64,000 nucleotides of DNA. It comes from Streptomyces sp. NBC_01454 (GTDB taxonomy: Bacteria; Actinomycetota; Actinomycetes; Streptomycetales; Streptomycetaceae). The position numbers and the translations under genes were made by a program. Of this stretch, positions 50,999 to 59,035 are shown piece by piece (the first letter of the stretch is position 1; each line of letters begins with the position of its first letter). A model generated the notes under the pieces. It searched no databases, had not been told where the DNA came from, and saw only the letters and a program-made list of their open reading frames with translations. The stretch spans positions 1,240,001-1,304,000 of the forward strand of contig NZ_CP109460.1 in the NCBI RefSeq assembly GCF_036227565.1, read 5' to 3'.

Positions 50999-51703
50999 TC
51001 AGGCGTTCGCGAGTGCCTTCCGGCACAGCGAGTCGGCGGCCCGCGTCGTCTCCGGAAGGCGGTAGTGGGCTGCCAGGCGGAGCGTATGCGCACACGCCCG
51101 GTCGAGGCCGACCCGGTGCCCCACGGAGACGAAGACCGGCTTGACGCCCTTTTGGGTACGCAGCGCACGTCCCACCTCCTCGGCACCGTCCAGCAGCGGG
51201 GAGGTGGCGCCGCGGTCCGGTCCGGGAGGTGCGTAGCGGAAGGTGAAGGGGTTCTTGGCCACCCCGATGGTGGGCAGCCCCGTCAACACCCCCAGGTGAC
51301 TGGCCAGTCCGAAGCGCCTCGGGTGCGCCAGCCCGTACCCGTCACAGACCACGAGGCCGGGCACGCGGGCGAGGCGGGCGAGCGCGTCGAGCACGGTGGG
51401 GATCTCACGGAAGGCGAGCAGCCCGGGGACGTACGGAAAGGAGATCCGGCCGACGGCGGTGGCTTCGTCGACGACGGCGAGCGTACGGGCGTCCAGCGCG
51501 ACGGCGGCCGCGGCGACGACATCCCGGGCGTCGTCGTAGGCCACATCCACACCCACCACGGTGCCGTCGAACCCCGGTTCCGGACCGGGTTCATCGAGCC
51601 GTACACGGGGCCGCAGTCGGTCCTGCACCGCGCGCGCCTGGGATTCGTCGGTGGGCCAGTGCCGCAGTTCGTCGTCGCTGGGGAGCATTCCGGGAGTGTC
51701 CAT
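50999..51703 (-). CDS. nfi: Endonuclease V
   Basis: A 234-residue DNA repair nuclease that nicks near deaminated bases (inosine, uracil). The metal-site GVDVAYD (around 59-65), VVCDGYGLAHPRRFGLASH and GVAKNPF segments are the conserved Endo V core. ATG at 51703 is used; a GTG at 51727 would add eight residues, and no start has a clear ribosome site. It ends 21 bases from the opposing reductase-like gene. Confidence 0.9.
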   Translation of the reverse strand: MDTPGMLPSDDELRHWPTDESQARAVQDRLRPRVRLDEPGPEPGFDGTVVGVDVAYDDARDVVAAAAVALDARTLAVVDEATAVGRISFPYVPGLLAFREIPTVLDALARLARVPGLVVCDGYGLAHPRRFGLASHLGVLTGLPTIGVAKNPFTFRYAPPGPDRGATSPLLDGAEEVGRALRTQKGVKPVFVSVGHRVGLDRACAHTLRLAAHYRLPETTRAADSLCRKALANA

Positions 51704-51788
51704 GATGATCGCCACGCTACCGACCACTGCGCGAGTCCGGTGCGGGCGTATCGGCCGGCCCCGCCCGGTTCTCCTCTATATTGCCGCC

Positions 51789-52088
51789 ATGTTCGTATTG
51801 GAGTTGACCTATACCGCACCTCTCGCACGCGTCGACGAGGTCCTTCCCGACCACGTGGAGTGGCTGAAGAAGGAATACGCCGCGGGGCATTTCATCGCGG
51901 CCGGCCGCAAGGTTCCGCGCGAGGGCGGCGTGATTCTCGCCGCCGGGACGGACCGTGCGACCGTGGAGAGGATCGTGGCCGAGGACCCCTTCGTCCTCGC
52001 CGGCGTGTGCGAGTACCGCGTCACCGAGTTCGTGGCGACGACGACCGCGCCCGCGCTGGAGCAGTACCGGGAGCAACTGCCGTCCTGA
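51789..52088 (+). CDS. YciI-like protein
   Basis: A 99-residue single-domain protein of the YciI/dimeric ferredoxin-like fold. MFVLELTYTAPLARVDEVLPDHVEWLKK begins the fold, and the His-Val-Glu and Asp-Pro-Phe (EDPFVLAGV) positions are the conserved putative catalytic pair. The role is unknown, possibly small-molecule enzymology. It is divergent from endonuclease V by 85 bases. Confidence 0.88.
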   Translation: MFVLELTYTAPLARVDEVLPDHVEWLKKEYAAGHFIAAGRKVPREGGVILAAGTDRATVERIVAEDPFVLAGVCEYRVTEFVATTTAPALEQYREQLPS

Positions 52089-52162
52089 GACGGCAGCCCG
52101 CGCAGCCCGCGGTGTGCAGGCGGCGCACCCACCGGGACTCGTGGGGCGCCGCCGGCTCGCCT

Positions 52163-53626
52163 CTACGTCGTCGTGGTGGGAGGTACCACTGCCTCACCAT
52201 CCGAGGCGGACGCGGACGCCGCTGCGAGCGGCGCGGGCCAGCGTCCCCCGTTGCGCCAGAAGTCCTGGATCTCCTCCAGCTGGCGCCCCTTGGTCTCGGG
52301 CGCGGTGGCAAAGGCGAAGACCAGGGCGGCGAGCGCGAGGACGCCGAGTCCCGCGAACGTCCGGGCGGCGCCCGCCCATGCCATCAGCGAGGGGAAGAAC
52401 TGGGCGATCAGGAGGTTGGCGACCAGGTCGGCGGTGAGCATCACCGACGCCCCGGTCGAGCGCAGCTGGGCGGGGAACGACTCGCTCGCATAGACCCAGA
52501 TCAGTGAGCCGAAGCCGAAGTTGAAGGCCGCGGTGAACAACAGGATGGCGGCGAAACCCACCCAGGTCATGGTGCCGTGCAGCTCACCCGTGCCGAAGAC
52601 CGCGGTCAGCACGGCGAGCATCACGGCCATCGTGCCGATGCCGCTGAGCAGCACCACCCGGCGGCCGAGCCGGTCGATGATGAGGATGGCGAGCACCGTC
52701 GCGGCGAGCGAGGCGAGCTGGACGAACGACGGCAGCAGGAAGTTCTGGCCGTTGCCGGTGAAGCCCATCTCCTCGAAGATCTGCGGGCTGTAGTACGTCA
52801 CCGCGTTGATGCCGGTGATCTGGCAGAAGAACCCGAGGCCGACGACGAAGAGCGCGGCACGGGCGTACGGCTTGCGCAGCAAGGACCTCACCGCGCCGCC
52901 GCTCTCCTCCGCGAGCGCCGCCTCCACAGCGGCGACCTCGGTACGCGGATCGACCTCCGGGTCGGTCATGGCCATGACCTCGACGGCTCGTTCCGTACGC
53001 CCCTTGAGGACGTACCAGCGCGGCGTGTCCGGCAGCCGGAGCAGCGGGATCAGGACCAGTGCGGCGGGGATCGCGGAGAGGCCGAGCATCCAGCGCCAGT
53101 GACCGCCGCCGGACAGGCCCCAGTTGACGAAGTACGTGAGGACGATGCCCGCGACCGTGGCGACTTGATAGGCGGCGACGGAGGCTCCGCGGATGCGTGC
53201 CGGTGTTGATTCGGCGACATAGAGCGGGGCGGCGACGATCGAGATACCGATGGCGATGCCCAGCAGGAAGCGGACGATGTCGAGCACGATGACGTCGGGT
53301 GCGAGGGCGGACAGCGCGACGAACACCGCGTAGGAAGCGGCGACGATCAGCATCGCGGCCTTGCGGCCCAGGGCATCCGCGAGCCTGCCGCCGATCAGTG
53401 CGCCCACGATGGAGCCTCCCACCAAGATGCTGTTGACCAGGCCTTTTTCGACCTCGGTGAGATGGAAATCCCTGCTCAGGAACACCAGGGCACCGGAGAT
53501 GCTGCCGGTGTCATAGCCATAGATGACGCCGACGACGGCGCCGGTGAGCGCGAACATCCTGCCGGTGCGGCGTGCGGTCTCGGGTGAGGGCGGCGGGGGC
53601 TTCGCGGAGAGCGTGGCAGTGGACAC
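52163..53626 (-). CDS. Sugar porter (MFS, xylose/arabinose/galactose:H+ symporter-like)
   Basis: A 487-residue MFS transporter with 12 hydrophobic helices. YGYDTGSISGAL in helix 1, GGRLADALGRKAAM, PARIRG after helix 4 and PESPRWL-like LPDTPRWYVLKGR with FVYASESFPAQLRSTG-like repeats are sugar-porter hallmarks. The GTG start has AAAGGA upstream. It is divergent from a sugar-phosphate isomerase, aldolase and DeoR repressor, so it probably imports their substrate. Confidence 0.9.
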   Translation of the reverse strand: MSTATLSAKPPPPSPETARRTGRMFALTGAVVGVIYGYDTGSISGALVFLSRDFHLTEVEKGLVNSILVGGSIVGALIGGRLADALGRKAAMLIVAASYAVFVALSALAPDVIVLDIVRFLLGIAIGISIVAAPLYVAESTPARIRGASVAAYQVATVAGIVLTYFVNWGLSGGGHWRWMLGLSAIPAALVLIPLLRLPDTPRWYVLKGRTERAVEVMAMTDPEVDPRTEVAAVEAALAEESGGAVRSLLRKPYARAALFVVGLGFFCQITGINAVTYYSPQIFEEMGFTGNGQNFLLPSFVQLASLAATVLAILIIDRLGRRVVLLSGIGTMAVMLAVLTAVFGTGELHGTMTWVGFAAILLFTAAFNFGFGSLIWVYASESFPAQLRSTGASVMLTADLVANLLIAQFFPSLMAWAGAARTFAGLGVLALAALVFAFATAPETKGRQLEEIQDFWRNGGRWPAPLAAASASASDGEAVVPPTTTT

Positions 53627-53991
53627 GGGAAGTCCTTTGTGCGGCGGGGCGGGCCTTGCTGCATGACGGAACGTGTGTGACTGATCTTGCGAGTATTCGG
53701 CTCCTTTCGCGCAGCTGTCAACACCCATCTCTCACCTCCTCACCGCCCTTTCCGCCCCCCGCCCACCCGGGCCGGGCACTCCGATCAGGCTCAGCTGCGG
53801 TCCATGCGCGCCGGGAAGGCCGGAGCTATGCGAAGTTTCCGCGCCCGCGCCCCCTCCGATGCGTCCACTCGTTCGAGGGATGGAACGCTGCGCGATTTCT
53901 GCGTACAGTCGATTGCAACGAAGCAAAAGATTGCAGCTTTGCGCAGACACGTCGTCCAGCACGGCACGGTGAAGATCACGGGAGGGTGGCC
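53627..53991. other. Divergent control region of the sugar module
   Basis: 365 bases between the sugar porter and SIS gene starts. The right half is less GC-rich and contains a candidate promoter and repeats listed separately. No gene is supported. Confidence 0.5.
53881..53945 (+). promoter_or_regulatory. Candidate promoter and DeoR operator of the sugar operon
   Basis: TGGAAC (53881-53886), a 17-base spacer and TACAGT (53904-53909) could be a promoter. Just downstream are direct repeats GATTGCAA (53911) and GATTGCAG (53929) 18 bases apart, plus inverted TTGC/GCAA (53913-53926) and GCAAA/TTTGC (53923-53942). Overlap with the expected start of transcription fits a repressor site. A match by pattern only. 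Confidence 0.35.
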
Positions 53992-54897
53992 ATGAACGAG
54001 ATCTCGTACATGGAGCAGGAACTGCACAGTCAGCCGGAGACCTGGCGGGAGGCCGCGCGGCTCGGTATGGCGGCCGGCCCGCTGCCCGAGGCCGGACAGC
54101 GGGTGGCAGTCATCGGCTGCGGCACGTCGTGGTTCATGGCGCAGTCGTATGCGGCGCTGCGGGAGGCGGCCGGGCAGGGGGTGACGGATCCGTTCGCCGC
54201 CTCGGAGGCCTTCCTCGGCAGCGACCGCGGCTATGACGTGGTCGTGGCCATCACACGGTCCGGGACCACGACCGAGGTACTGCGCGTGCTCGACGCCGTC
54301 AAGGGCCGTATCCCGACGGTGACGATCATCGGCGATCCCGGGACACCCGCGGTGGCTCTCTCCGAGAGGACGTTCGCGCTGCCCTTCGCCGACGAGAAGT
54401 CGGTGGTGCAGACCCGCTTCGCCACGACGGCGCTGACACTGCTGCGTGCGCATCTGGGCGAGGACGTCTCCCGGGCGGTGGCCGACGCGGAAGAGGCACT
54501 GGCCGCACCGGTGGAGAAGGAATGGGTGGAAGCCGAGCAGTTCTCCTTCCTCGGCACGGGCTGGACCTTCGGTCTGGCCAATGAGGCGGCGCTCAAGATG
54601 CGGGAGGCGTCGCAGAGTTGGACGGAGTCCTACCCCGCGATGGAGTACCGCCACGGTCCGATCGCGATAGCCGCACCGGGCCGGGTGACCTGGCTGTTCG
54701 GCCAGGCACCGGACGGGCTGGAGGCCGATGTGGTGCGGACCGGTGCCCGCTTCGTGCGCCATGACCGCGATCCGCTGGCGGATCTGGTGCTGGTCCAGCG
54801 GGTGGCGCTGGAGCGGGCCCGTGCCCGCGGCCTGGATCCGGACAACCCGCGCAGTCTGACCCGCTCGGTGATGCTCGAGGCGCCGGCCGTCTCCTAG
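53992..54897 (+). CDS. SIS-domain sugar-phosphate isomerase/deaminase (AgaS-like)
   Basis: A 301-residue protein with two SIS (sugar isomerase) domains. The first contains VIGCGTSWFMAQ (around 40-51) and ITRSGTTTEVL (87-97), with Ser/Thr residues that bind sugar phosphate; the second lies at about 175-290 (LGTGWTFGLANEAALKM, YRHGP). Related proteins isomerise or deaminate amino-sugar phosphates, like AgaS and the isomerase half of GlmS. Strong GGGAGGG site. First gene of SIS-aldolase-deoR. Confidence 0.88.
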   Translation: MNEISYMEQELHSQPETWREAARLGMAAGPLPEAGQRVAVIGCGTSWFMAQSYAALREAAGQGVTDPFAASEAFLGSDRGYDVVVAITRSGTTTEVLRVLDAVKGRIPTVTIIGDPGTPAVALSERTFALPFADEKSVVQTRFATTALTLLRAHLGEDVSRAVADAEEALAAPVEKEWVEAEQFSFLGTGWTFGLANEAALKMREASQSWTESYPAMEYRHGPIAIAAPGRVTWLFGQAPDGLEADVVRTGARFVRHDRDPLADLVLVQRVALERARARGLDPDNPRSLTRSVMLEAPAVS

Positions 54898-54976
54898 CCC
54901 GCCGCCCGCCTCCACCGCGCACCGCAGCCGCCTTCCTCACGTCAACCAGCCCCACCCGCAAGGGAGTCAGCGTCCC

Positions 54977-55858
54977 ATGCCCCTCGTTCCGACCTCATCG
55001 ATCGTCGCTGCCGCGTCTGCGGCGCGGGTCGGTGCCGCAGCTTTCAACGTCATCCATCTGGAGACCGCCGAGGCACTCGTCACCGCCGCCGAGCGCACCG
55101 GCATCCCCTTGATCCTGCAGATCAGCGAGAACTGCATCCGCTATCACGGCAGCCTGCTGCCCCTCACGCGTGCCACCCTCGCCCTCGCCGAGGAGTCCAC
55201 CGCCCGGATCGCGGTACACCTCGACCACATCACCGACAGGGAGCTGGTTCATCAGGGCATCAGGGCCGGGGTGGGCTCCGTCATGGTGGATGCCTCGGCC
55301 CTTCCGTACGAGGAGAACGTCGCCACCACCGCAGAAGTCACCGCCTGGTGTCACGAGCGCGGCGCCTACGTCGAGGCCGAACTCGGCGAGATCGGCGGCA
55401 AGGACGGGGTCCATGCACCAGGGGTGCGTACCGACCCGGACGACGCCTTGGCCTTCGTCCGCGCAACGGGCGTCGATGCCCTCGCCGTGGCCGTCGGCTC
55501 CTCCCATGCGATGCAGGAACGCACGGCCGTTCTCGACAAGGAACTCATCGCGGCGCTGCATTCCACCCTGCCGGTGCCGTTGGTACTGCACGGCTCCTCC
55601 GGAGTGCCGGACGACGAGCTGCGCCACGCCATCGCCGCCGGAATGACCAAGATCAATATCTCCACTCATCTGGTGTCCGTCTTCACCCAGTCGATACGGC
55701 AGACTCTGGATGCCGACCCGGCGCTCGTCGACTCCCGGAAGTACGTCAAGCCGGCTCGGGCGGCAGTGGCCGAGGAGGCGGCACGCCTGTTGGACGTCCT
55801 GGGCACACCGGCGACGGTCCCGGGCCAGTACGCCACCCAGGCCCCGGCCCCGGGATGA
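54977..55858 (+). CDS. Class II fructose/tagatose-bisphosphate-type aldolase (KbaY/GatY-like)
   Basis: A 293-residue zinc aldolase. Catalytic Asp83 and zinc His84 are in HLDHITD, Glu134 in EAELGEIGG, His177 (GSSHAM) and His205 (LHGSSG) complete the metal site, and NIST (227-230) binds phosphate. It should split a ketose bisphosphate or ketose-1-phosphate into DHAP and an aldehyde. It is 79 bases downstream of the SIS gene. Which sugar is split cannot be told; no sugar kinase lies nearby. Confidence 0.9.
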   Translation: MPLVPTSSIVAAASAARVGAAAFNVIHLETAEALVTAAERTGIPLILQISENCIRYHGSLLPLTRATLALAEESTARIAVHLDHITDRELVHQGIRAGVGSVMVDASALPYEENVATTAEVTAWCHERGAYVEAELGEIGGKDGVHAPGVRTDPDDALAFVRATGVDALAVAVGSSHAMQERTAVLDKELIAALHSTLPVPLVLHGSSGVPDDELRHAIAAGMTKINISTHLVSVFTQSIRQTLDADPALVDSRKYVKPARAAVAEEAARLLDVLGTPATVPGQYATQAPAPG

Positions 55859-56004
55859 CCCGGTGGAGGAGGTGGAGGCGGCACTGGCTTCCCCACGGCA
55901 CCTCACCCCGGCAGTACCGCTTGGAGGCCGGCCCGTCTGCCACCCCTCGCGAGGGCGCCCACCGTGCACCACCGTGACGTGCTGAAACGAATTAGGCTCG
56001 CGGC

Positions 56005-56808
56005 ATGAAGCGCCATGAACGGATGAACGCACTGCTCGAGCTGCTCGGGGACCGGGGCCGGGTGGACGTCGAGGAGGCCGCGACCGCCCTGGAGGTCTCG
56101 GCCGCCACGATGCGGCGCGACATGGACGCCCTGGCGGAGCAGCAGTTGCTGACCCGCACCCGGGGTGGCGCGGTGCTCAGCTCGGTGGCGTACGACCTGC
56201 CGATCCGCTACAAGCACGCTCACCGCTCTGCGGAGAAGGAGGCGGTGGCCCACGCCGCGGCGAAGCTGGTCGAACGGGGAGATGTGGTCGGACTCAGCGG
56301 TGGCACCACGACCACGGCCATCGCCCGTGCGCTCGCCACCCGTCCGGACTTCGCGGAGGCGGGCCCGCAACCGCATCTGACGATTGTCACCAACTCCCTC
56401 AACATCGCGAATGAGCTGGCGGTGCGGCCACAGATCAAGATTGTGCTCACGGGTGGGGTGGCGCACTCCAGGTCGTTCGAACTGGTCGGCCCTTTCAGCG
56501 AGTTGGTGCTTCAGCAGATCTCGATCGACATCGCGTTCATCGGAGCCAACGGCATGGAACCGATGATGGGCGCCACAGTGCACGACGAGGCCGAGGCCCG
56601 GGTCAACCGCCTGATGGCCGAGCGCGCCCGGCGTGCCGTGGTCGTCGCGGACTCGTCGAAGATCGGCGAGCGCTGCTTCGCCCGGGTAGGCGACGCGGAT
56701 GTCTTTGACACCTTCATCACGGACGGCGGGGCGAAGGAGGCCACCCGCCGCGAGTTCGCGGACCGCGGCCTGAGAGTGGTGACGGCACGCCCCTCCGCGG
56801 GCGAGTGA
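56005..56808 (+). CDS. DeoR-family transcriptional repressor
   Basis: A 267-residue sugar-phosphate-responsive repressor. The helix-turn-helix lies at about 20-50 (VEEAATALEVSAATMRRDMDAL) and the DeoRC effector domain follows, with the phosphate-sugar site around LSGGTTTTAIA and FIGANGM. It is the third gene on the plus strand after the isomerase and aldolase and is expected to repress them and the divergent porter. Confidence 0.92.
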   Translation: MKRHERMNALLELLGDRGRVDVEEAATALEVSAATMRRDMDALAEQQLLTRTRGGAVLSSVAYDLPIRYKHAHRSAEKEAVAHAAAKLVERGDVVGLSGGTTTTAIARALATRPDFAEAGPQPHLTIVTNSLNIANELAVRPQIKIVLTGGVAHSRSFELVGPFSELVLQQISIDIAFIGANGMEPMMGATVHDEAEARVNRLMAERARRAVVVADSSKIGERCFARVGDADVFDTFITDGGAKEATRREFADRGLRVVTARPSAGE

Positions 56809-57507
56809 CCTCCCGGCCGGGGCCGCCCAGGGGGCGGAGTGGCAGGTGTGACCCCGGCCCTTGGCCTCAGCGCTCGGCTGTGATCCCCGGCTTCGGCCGT
56901 TGGCTCCGGCCGTTGGCTTCGGCGCTCGACTTCGGTCCGGCGGCTCGCCGGGCTCGGGCAGGCTCGTCGACCGATGCGGATCATGCACACGGATCCGGCC
57001 ATTCGGAGGCGATGGCTCCCTTCCAGCCGAGAGATTCAGGACCGCCCGTAGCGGCGCTTACCCCGCACAAGGCGTGCCGGAGGCACGGTGTGGGGGTCCA
57101 GCGTGGCCGGATCGCGCCGGGCCGGACAGGGCAGACAGGGCAAACCGGAAAATGTGACCAACCTGGCCCGTCTCGCATTGAACTATCTCCGCATCGGCGA
57201 GCGGCGGAGGAGGTTGCGCGTCGGATGACGGCGCCCATCGCGCACCGCTGAGAGGGCCCTGACCTGCGACGTAATGGGTCGCAGGCCGGCGGGAGGGGTG
57301 CCAGGGGCTCCCCTCGACCGAGGGGTCGCGGAGCCACACCGCCGCCGCCCGGGCCGGTCCCGAAAGGGTCGCGCTTGTGTCGCGCTTGTGTCCCTGTGTG
57401 GCCCCCGGGGCTGAGTTTCCCTGAGTACTTGTGGACAATGGGGAATGCACGTGCGAAGCGACGAGACGCTTCGCGGGGGAATCTGAGTTGTCCAGCGGGG
57501 GGATCAC
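56809..57507. other. Long intergenic region with short repeats
   Basis: About 700 bases with no supportable gene. It holds a 13-base repeat at 56889-56927, a short hairpin (CCTGCGAC/GTCGCAGG, 57263-57285) and a tandem 11-base repeat GTCGCGCTTGT (57368-57389), and must include the promoter of the small secreted protein. Overlapping frames on both strands are mutually shadowing. Confidence 0.45.
56889..56927. repeat. 13-base tandem repeat
   Basis: Three head-to-tail copies of a 13-base unit close to GGCTTCGGCCGTT; the middle copy has one change and the last copy diverges at its end. Confidence 0.7.
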
Positions 57508-57819
57508 ATGAGGAAGTTTTTGGCCATAGTGGTGGCGATAGTGGCGTGCAGCGCCTCTATCACGCTGACCGCGGCCTCGAGTGCGGCAGCCGCCGACCGG
57601 TCGCCGCAGTGCGTCAAAGTCCGGAAGTACTTCAACAAGGGCCATCAGCGCTACGTCCGCCTGACGAATCTGTGCACCAAGCGGACCTCGTGCTTCACCA
57701 TCGTCGTCCCGCATCAGCGTGACCCTCACGGCAGCCTCCCCAAGGGCGCGACGAAGGACATCCGCTACGGCACGACCGAGGGCTCGCGAGCGCTGTTCGT
57801 GAAGAACACGCCCTGCTGA
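57508..57819 (+). CDS. Small secreted cysteine-containing protein
   Basis: A 103-residue protein with a clear signal peptide (MRKFLAIVVAIVACSAS, cleavage near residue 28 at AAA). The mature part of about 75 residues has four Cys (two near the middle, one early, one as the last residue), likely forming two disulfides, and is basic. The size and Cys layout recall small secreted beta-sandwich proteins such as alpha-amylase inhibitors, but no motif confirms this. A GGGGGG site precedes the ATG. Confidence 0.75.
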   Translation: MRKFLAIVVAIVACSASITLTAASSAAAADRSPQCVKVRKYFNKGHQRYVRLTNLCTKRTSCFTIVVPHQRDPHGSLPKGATKDIRYGTTEGSRALFVKNTPC

Positions 57820-57887
57820 CCGGACCCCGGTAACGGACGGGACGAACCTCGGCGGGCGCGGAGAGCACCGCCGCCCGCCGGGGGGCG

Positions 57888-58505
57888 TCACCCGCGTGCG
57901 GCGATGCCGTCCAACACCATGGAGAGGTACTGGCGGGCGATCTCCTCGGGGCTGTGTTGTCCGCCCGGCCGGTACCAGCTCGCCGCGACCCAGACGGTGT
58001 CGCGGACGAAGCGGTAGGTGAGCCGGATATCGAGGTCGGCACGGAAGACTCCATCGGCCACGCCGCGCTCCAGTGTGCCGAGCCAGGCCTTTTCGAACTT
58101 CCGCTGGGAATCGGTGAGATAGCCGAAGCGGGGCAGGGCGGCGAGGTGCCTGGATTCCTTCTGGTAGATGGCGACGGCCGCACGGTGCCGGTCGATTTCC
58201 CGGAAGGACTCGGTGACCAGGGCTTCGATGGTCTCCCGGGGGCCCAGTCCGGCGGCGAGTACGGCGTCATAGCCGTCCCACAACTCGGTGAGGAAGCTGG
58301 ACAAGATCTCGTCCAGCATCGATTCCTTCGAATCGAAGTGGTAGTAGAGGCTGCCCGCGAGCATCCCGGCCTCGTCCGCGATACGGCGGACGGTGGTGGC
58401 GTTGTAGCCGTGCGCGGCGAAGACCTCCGCCGCGGTGTGGAGCAGTTCGCGGCGTCGCTCGGGGGACGCGTTCGCGGTCGTCGTCTTCTTCTTGGCGGCT
58501 GACAC
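57888..58505 (-). CDS. TetR-family transcriptional regulator (KstR2-like)
   Basis: A 205-residue repressor. The helix-turn-helix at about 25-65 (FAAHGYNATTVRRIADEAGMLAGSLYYHFDSKESML) is close to the KstR2/fatty-acid-type TetR group; the C-terminal ligand domain is undefined. It may control lipid genes elsewhere. GTG start with little ribosome site. The gene is followed on the plus strand side by a purine-rich (minus) region. Confidence 0.88.
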   Translation of the reverse strand: MSAAKKKTTTANASPERRRELLHTAAEVFAAHGYNATTVRRIADEAGMLAGSLYYHFDSKESMLDEILSSFLTELWDGYDAVLAAGLGPRETIEALVTESFREIDRHRAAVAIYQKESRHLAALPRFGYLTDSQRKFEKAWLGTLERGVADGVFRADLDIRLTYRFVRDTVWVAASWYRPGGQHSPEEIARQYLSMVLDGIAARG

Positions 58506-59035
58506 CCAGCCATTGTCGCTTCCCGGGCGTCACTGTCGCGTTCCGTCTTCTTTACTTCGGCAGCTCTCTTCTTTGCTTCGGCAGCTCTCTTCTTTGCTTC
58601 GCCCCTCCCCTGGTTCACTCTGCCTTCTTGCTACGCCCGTTCTCGCTACGCCGCTTCTCGCGTCGCCGCTTCTGCGCGTCGCCGCTTCTGCACATACCTG
58701 CTGCCTTGCTACTCCTCCCTGTCACCCTCCTCTCCGTTGCCTCGCACGTTCTTCGCCGGGTTGGCTTCCTCGATGCGCTGCCCTTTCGATGCGCTGTCGC
58801 CTTCGTTGCGCTGCCCCCTTGGATGCGCCGGCCCTGGTTTCGGTACCTGTTCGCGATGCCCGCTTCTCTCTCTTCCTTGTCGTCGTTGCCGGGGCTCCCG
58901 TTCCCTGTCGGCCTCCCCCGCCCCACCCGCTTCTCCCCCTGCGGCCGCTCCGCCAGTGCCGGGTGCACAGCGCCCAGGCCCCTCCCGGCCAGAGGCATGT
59001 CTTTTACGAGTGAAACACCTGTTAATCTTTTTCGT
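58506..59035. other. Strand-asymmetric region between TetR and FUSC genes
   Basis: About 530 bases almost free of purine runs on the plus strand (and purine-rich on the minus strand), with a 21-base tandem repeat at its left end. Frames exist on both strands (Lys/Arg/Glu-rich on minus, Leu/Ser/Pro-rich on plus), but none has a convincing start or family resemblance. The FUSC promoter must lie at the right end (TTTTACGAG...TTAATC near 59010). Confidence 0.55.
58546..58605. repeat. 21-base tandem repeat
   Basis: About 2.8 copies of a 21-base unit TCTTCTTTGCTTCGGCAGCTC (first copy has A for G at one position), starting 41 bases upstream of the TetR start codon. Confidence 0.85.
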
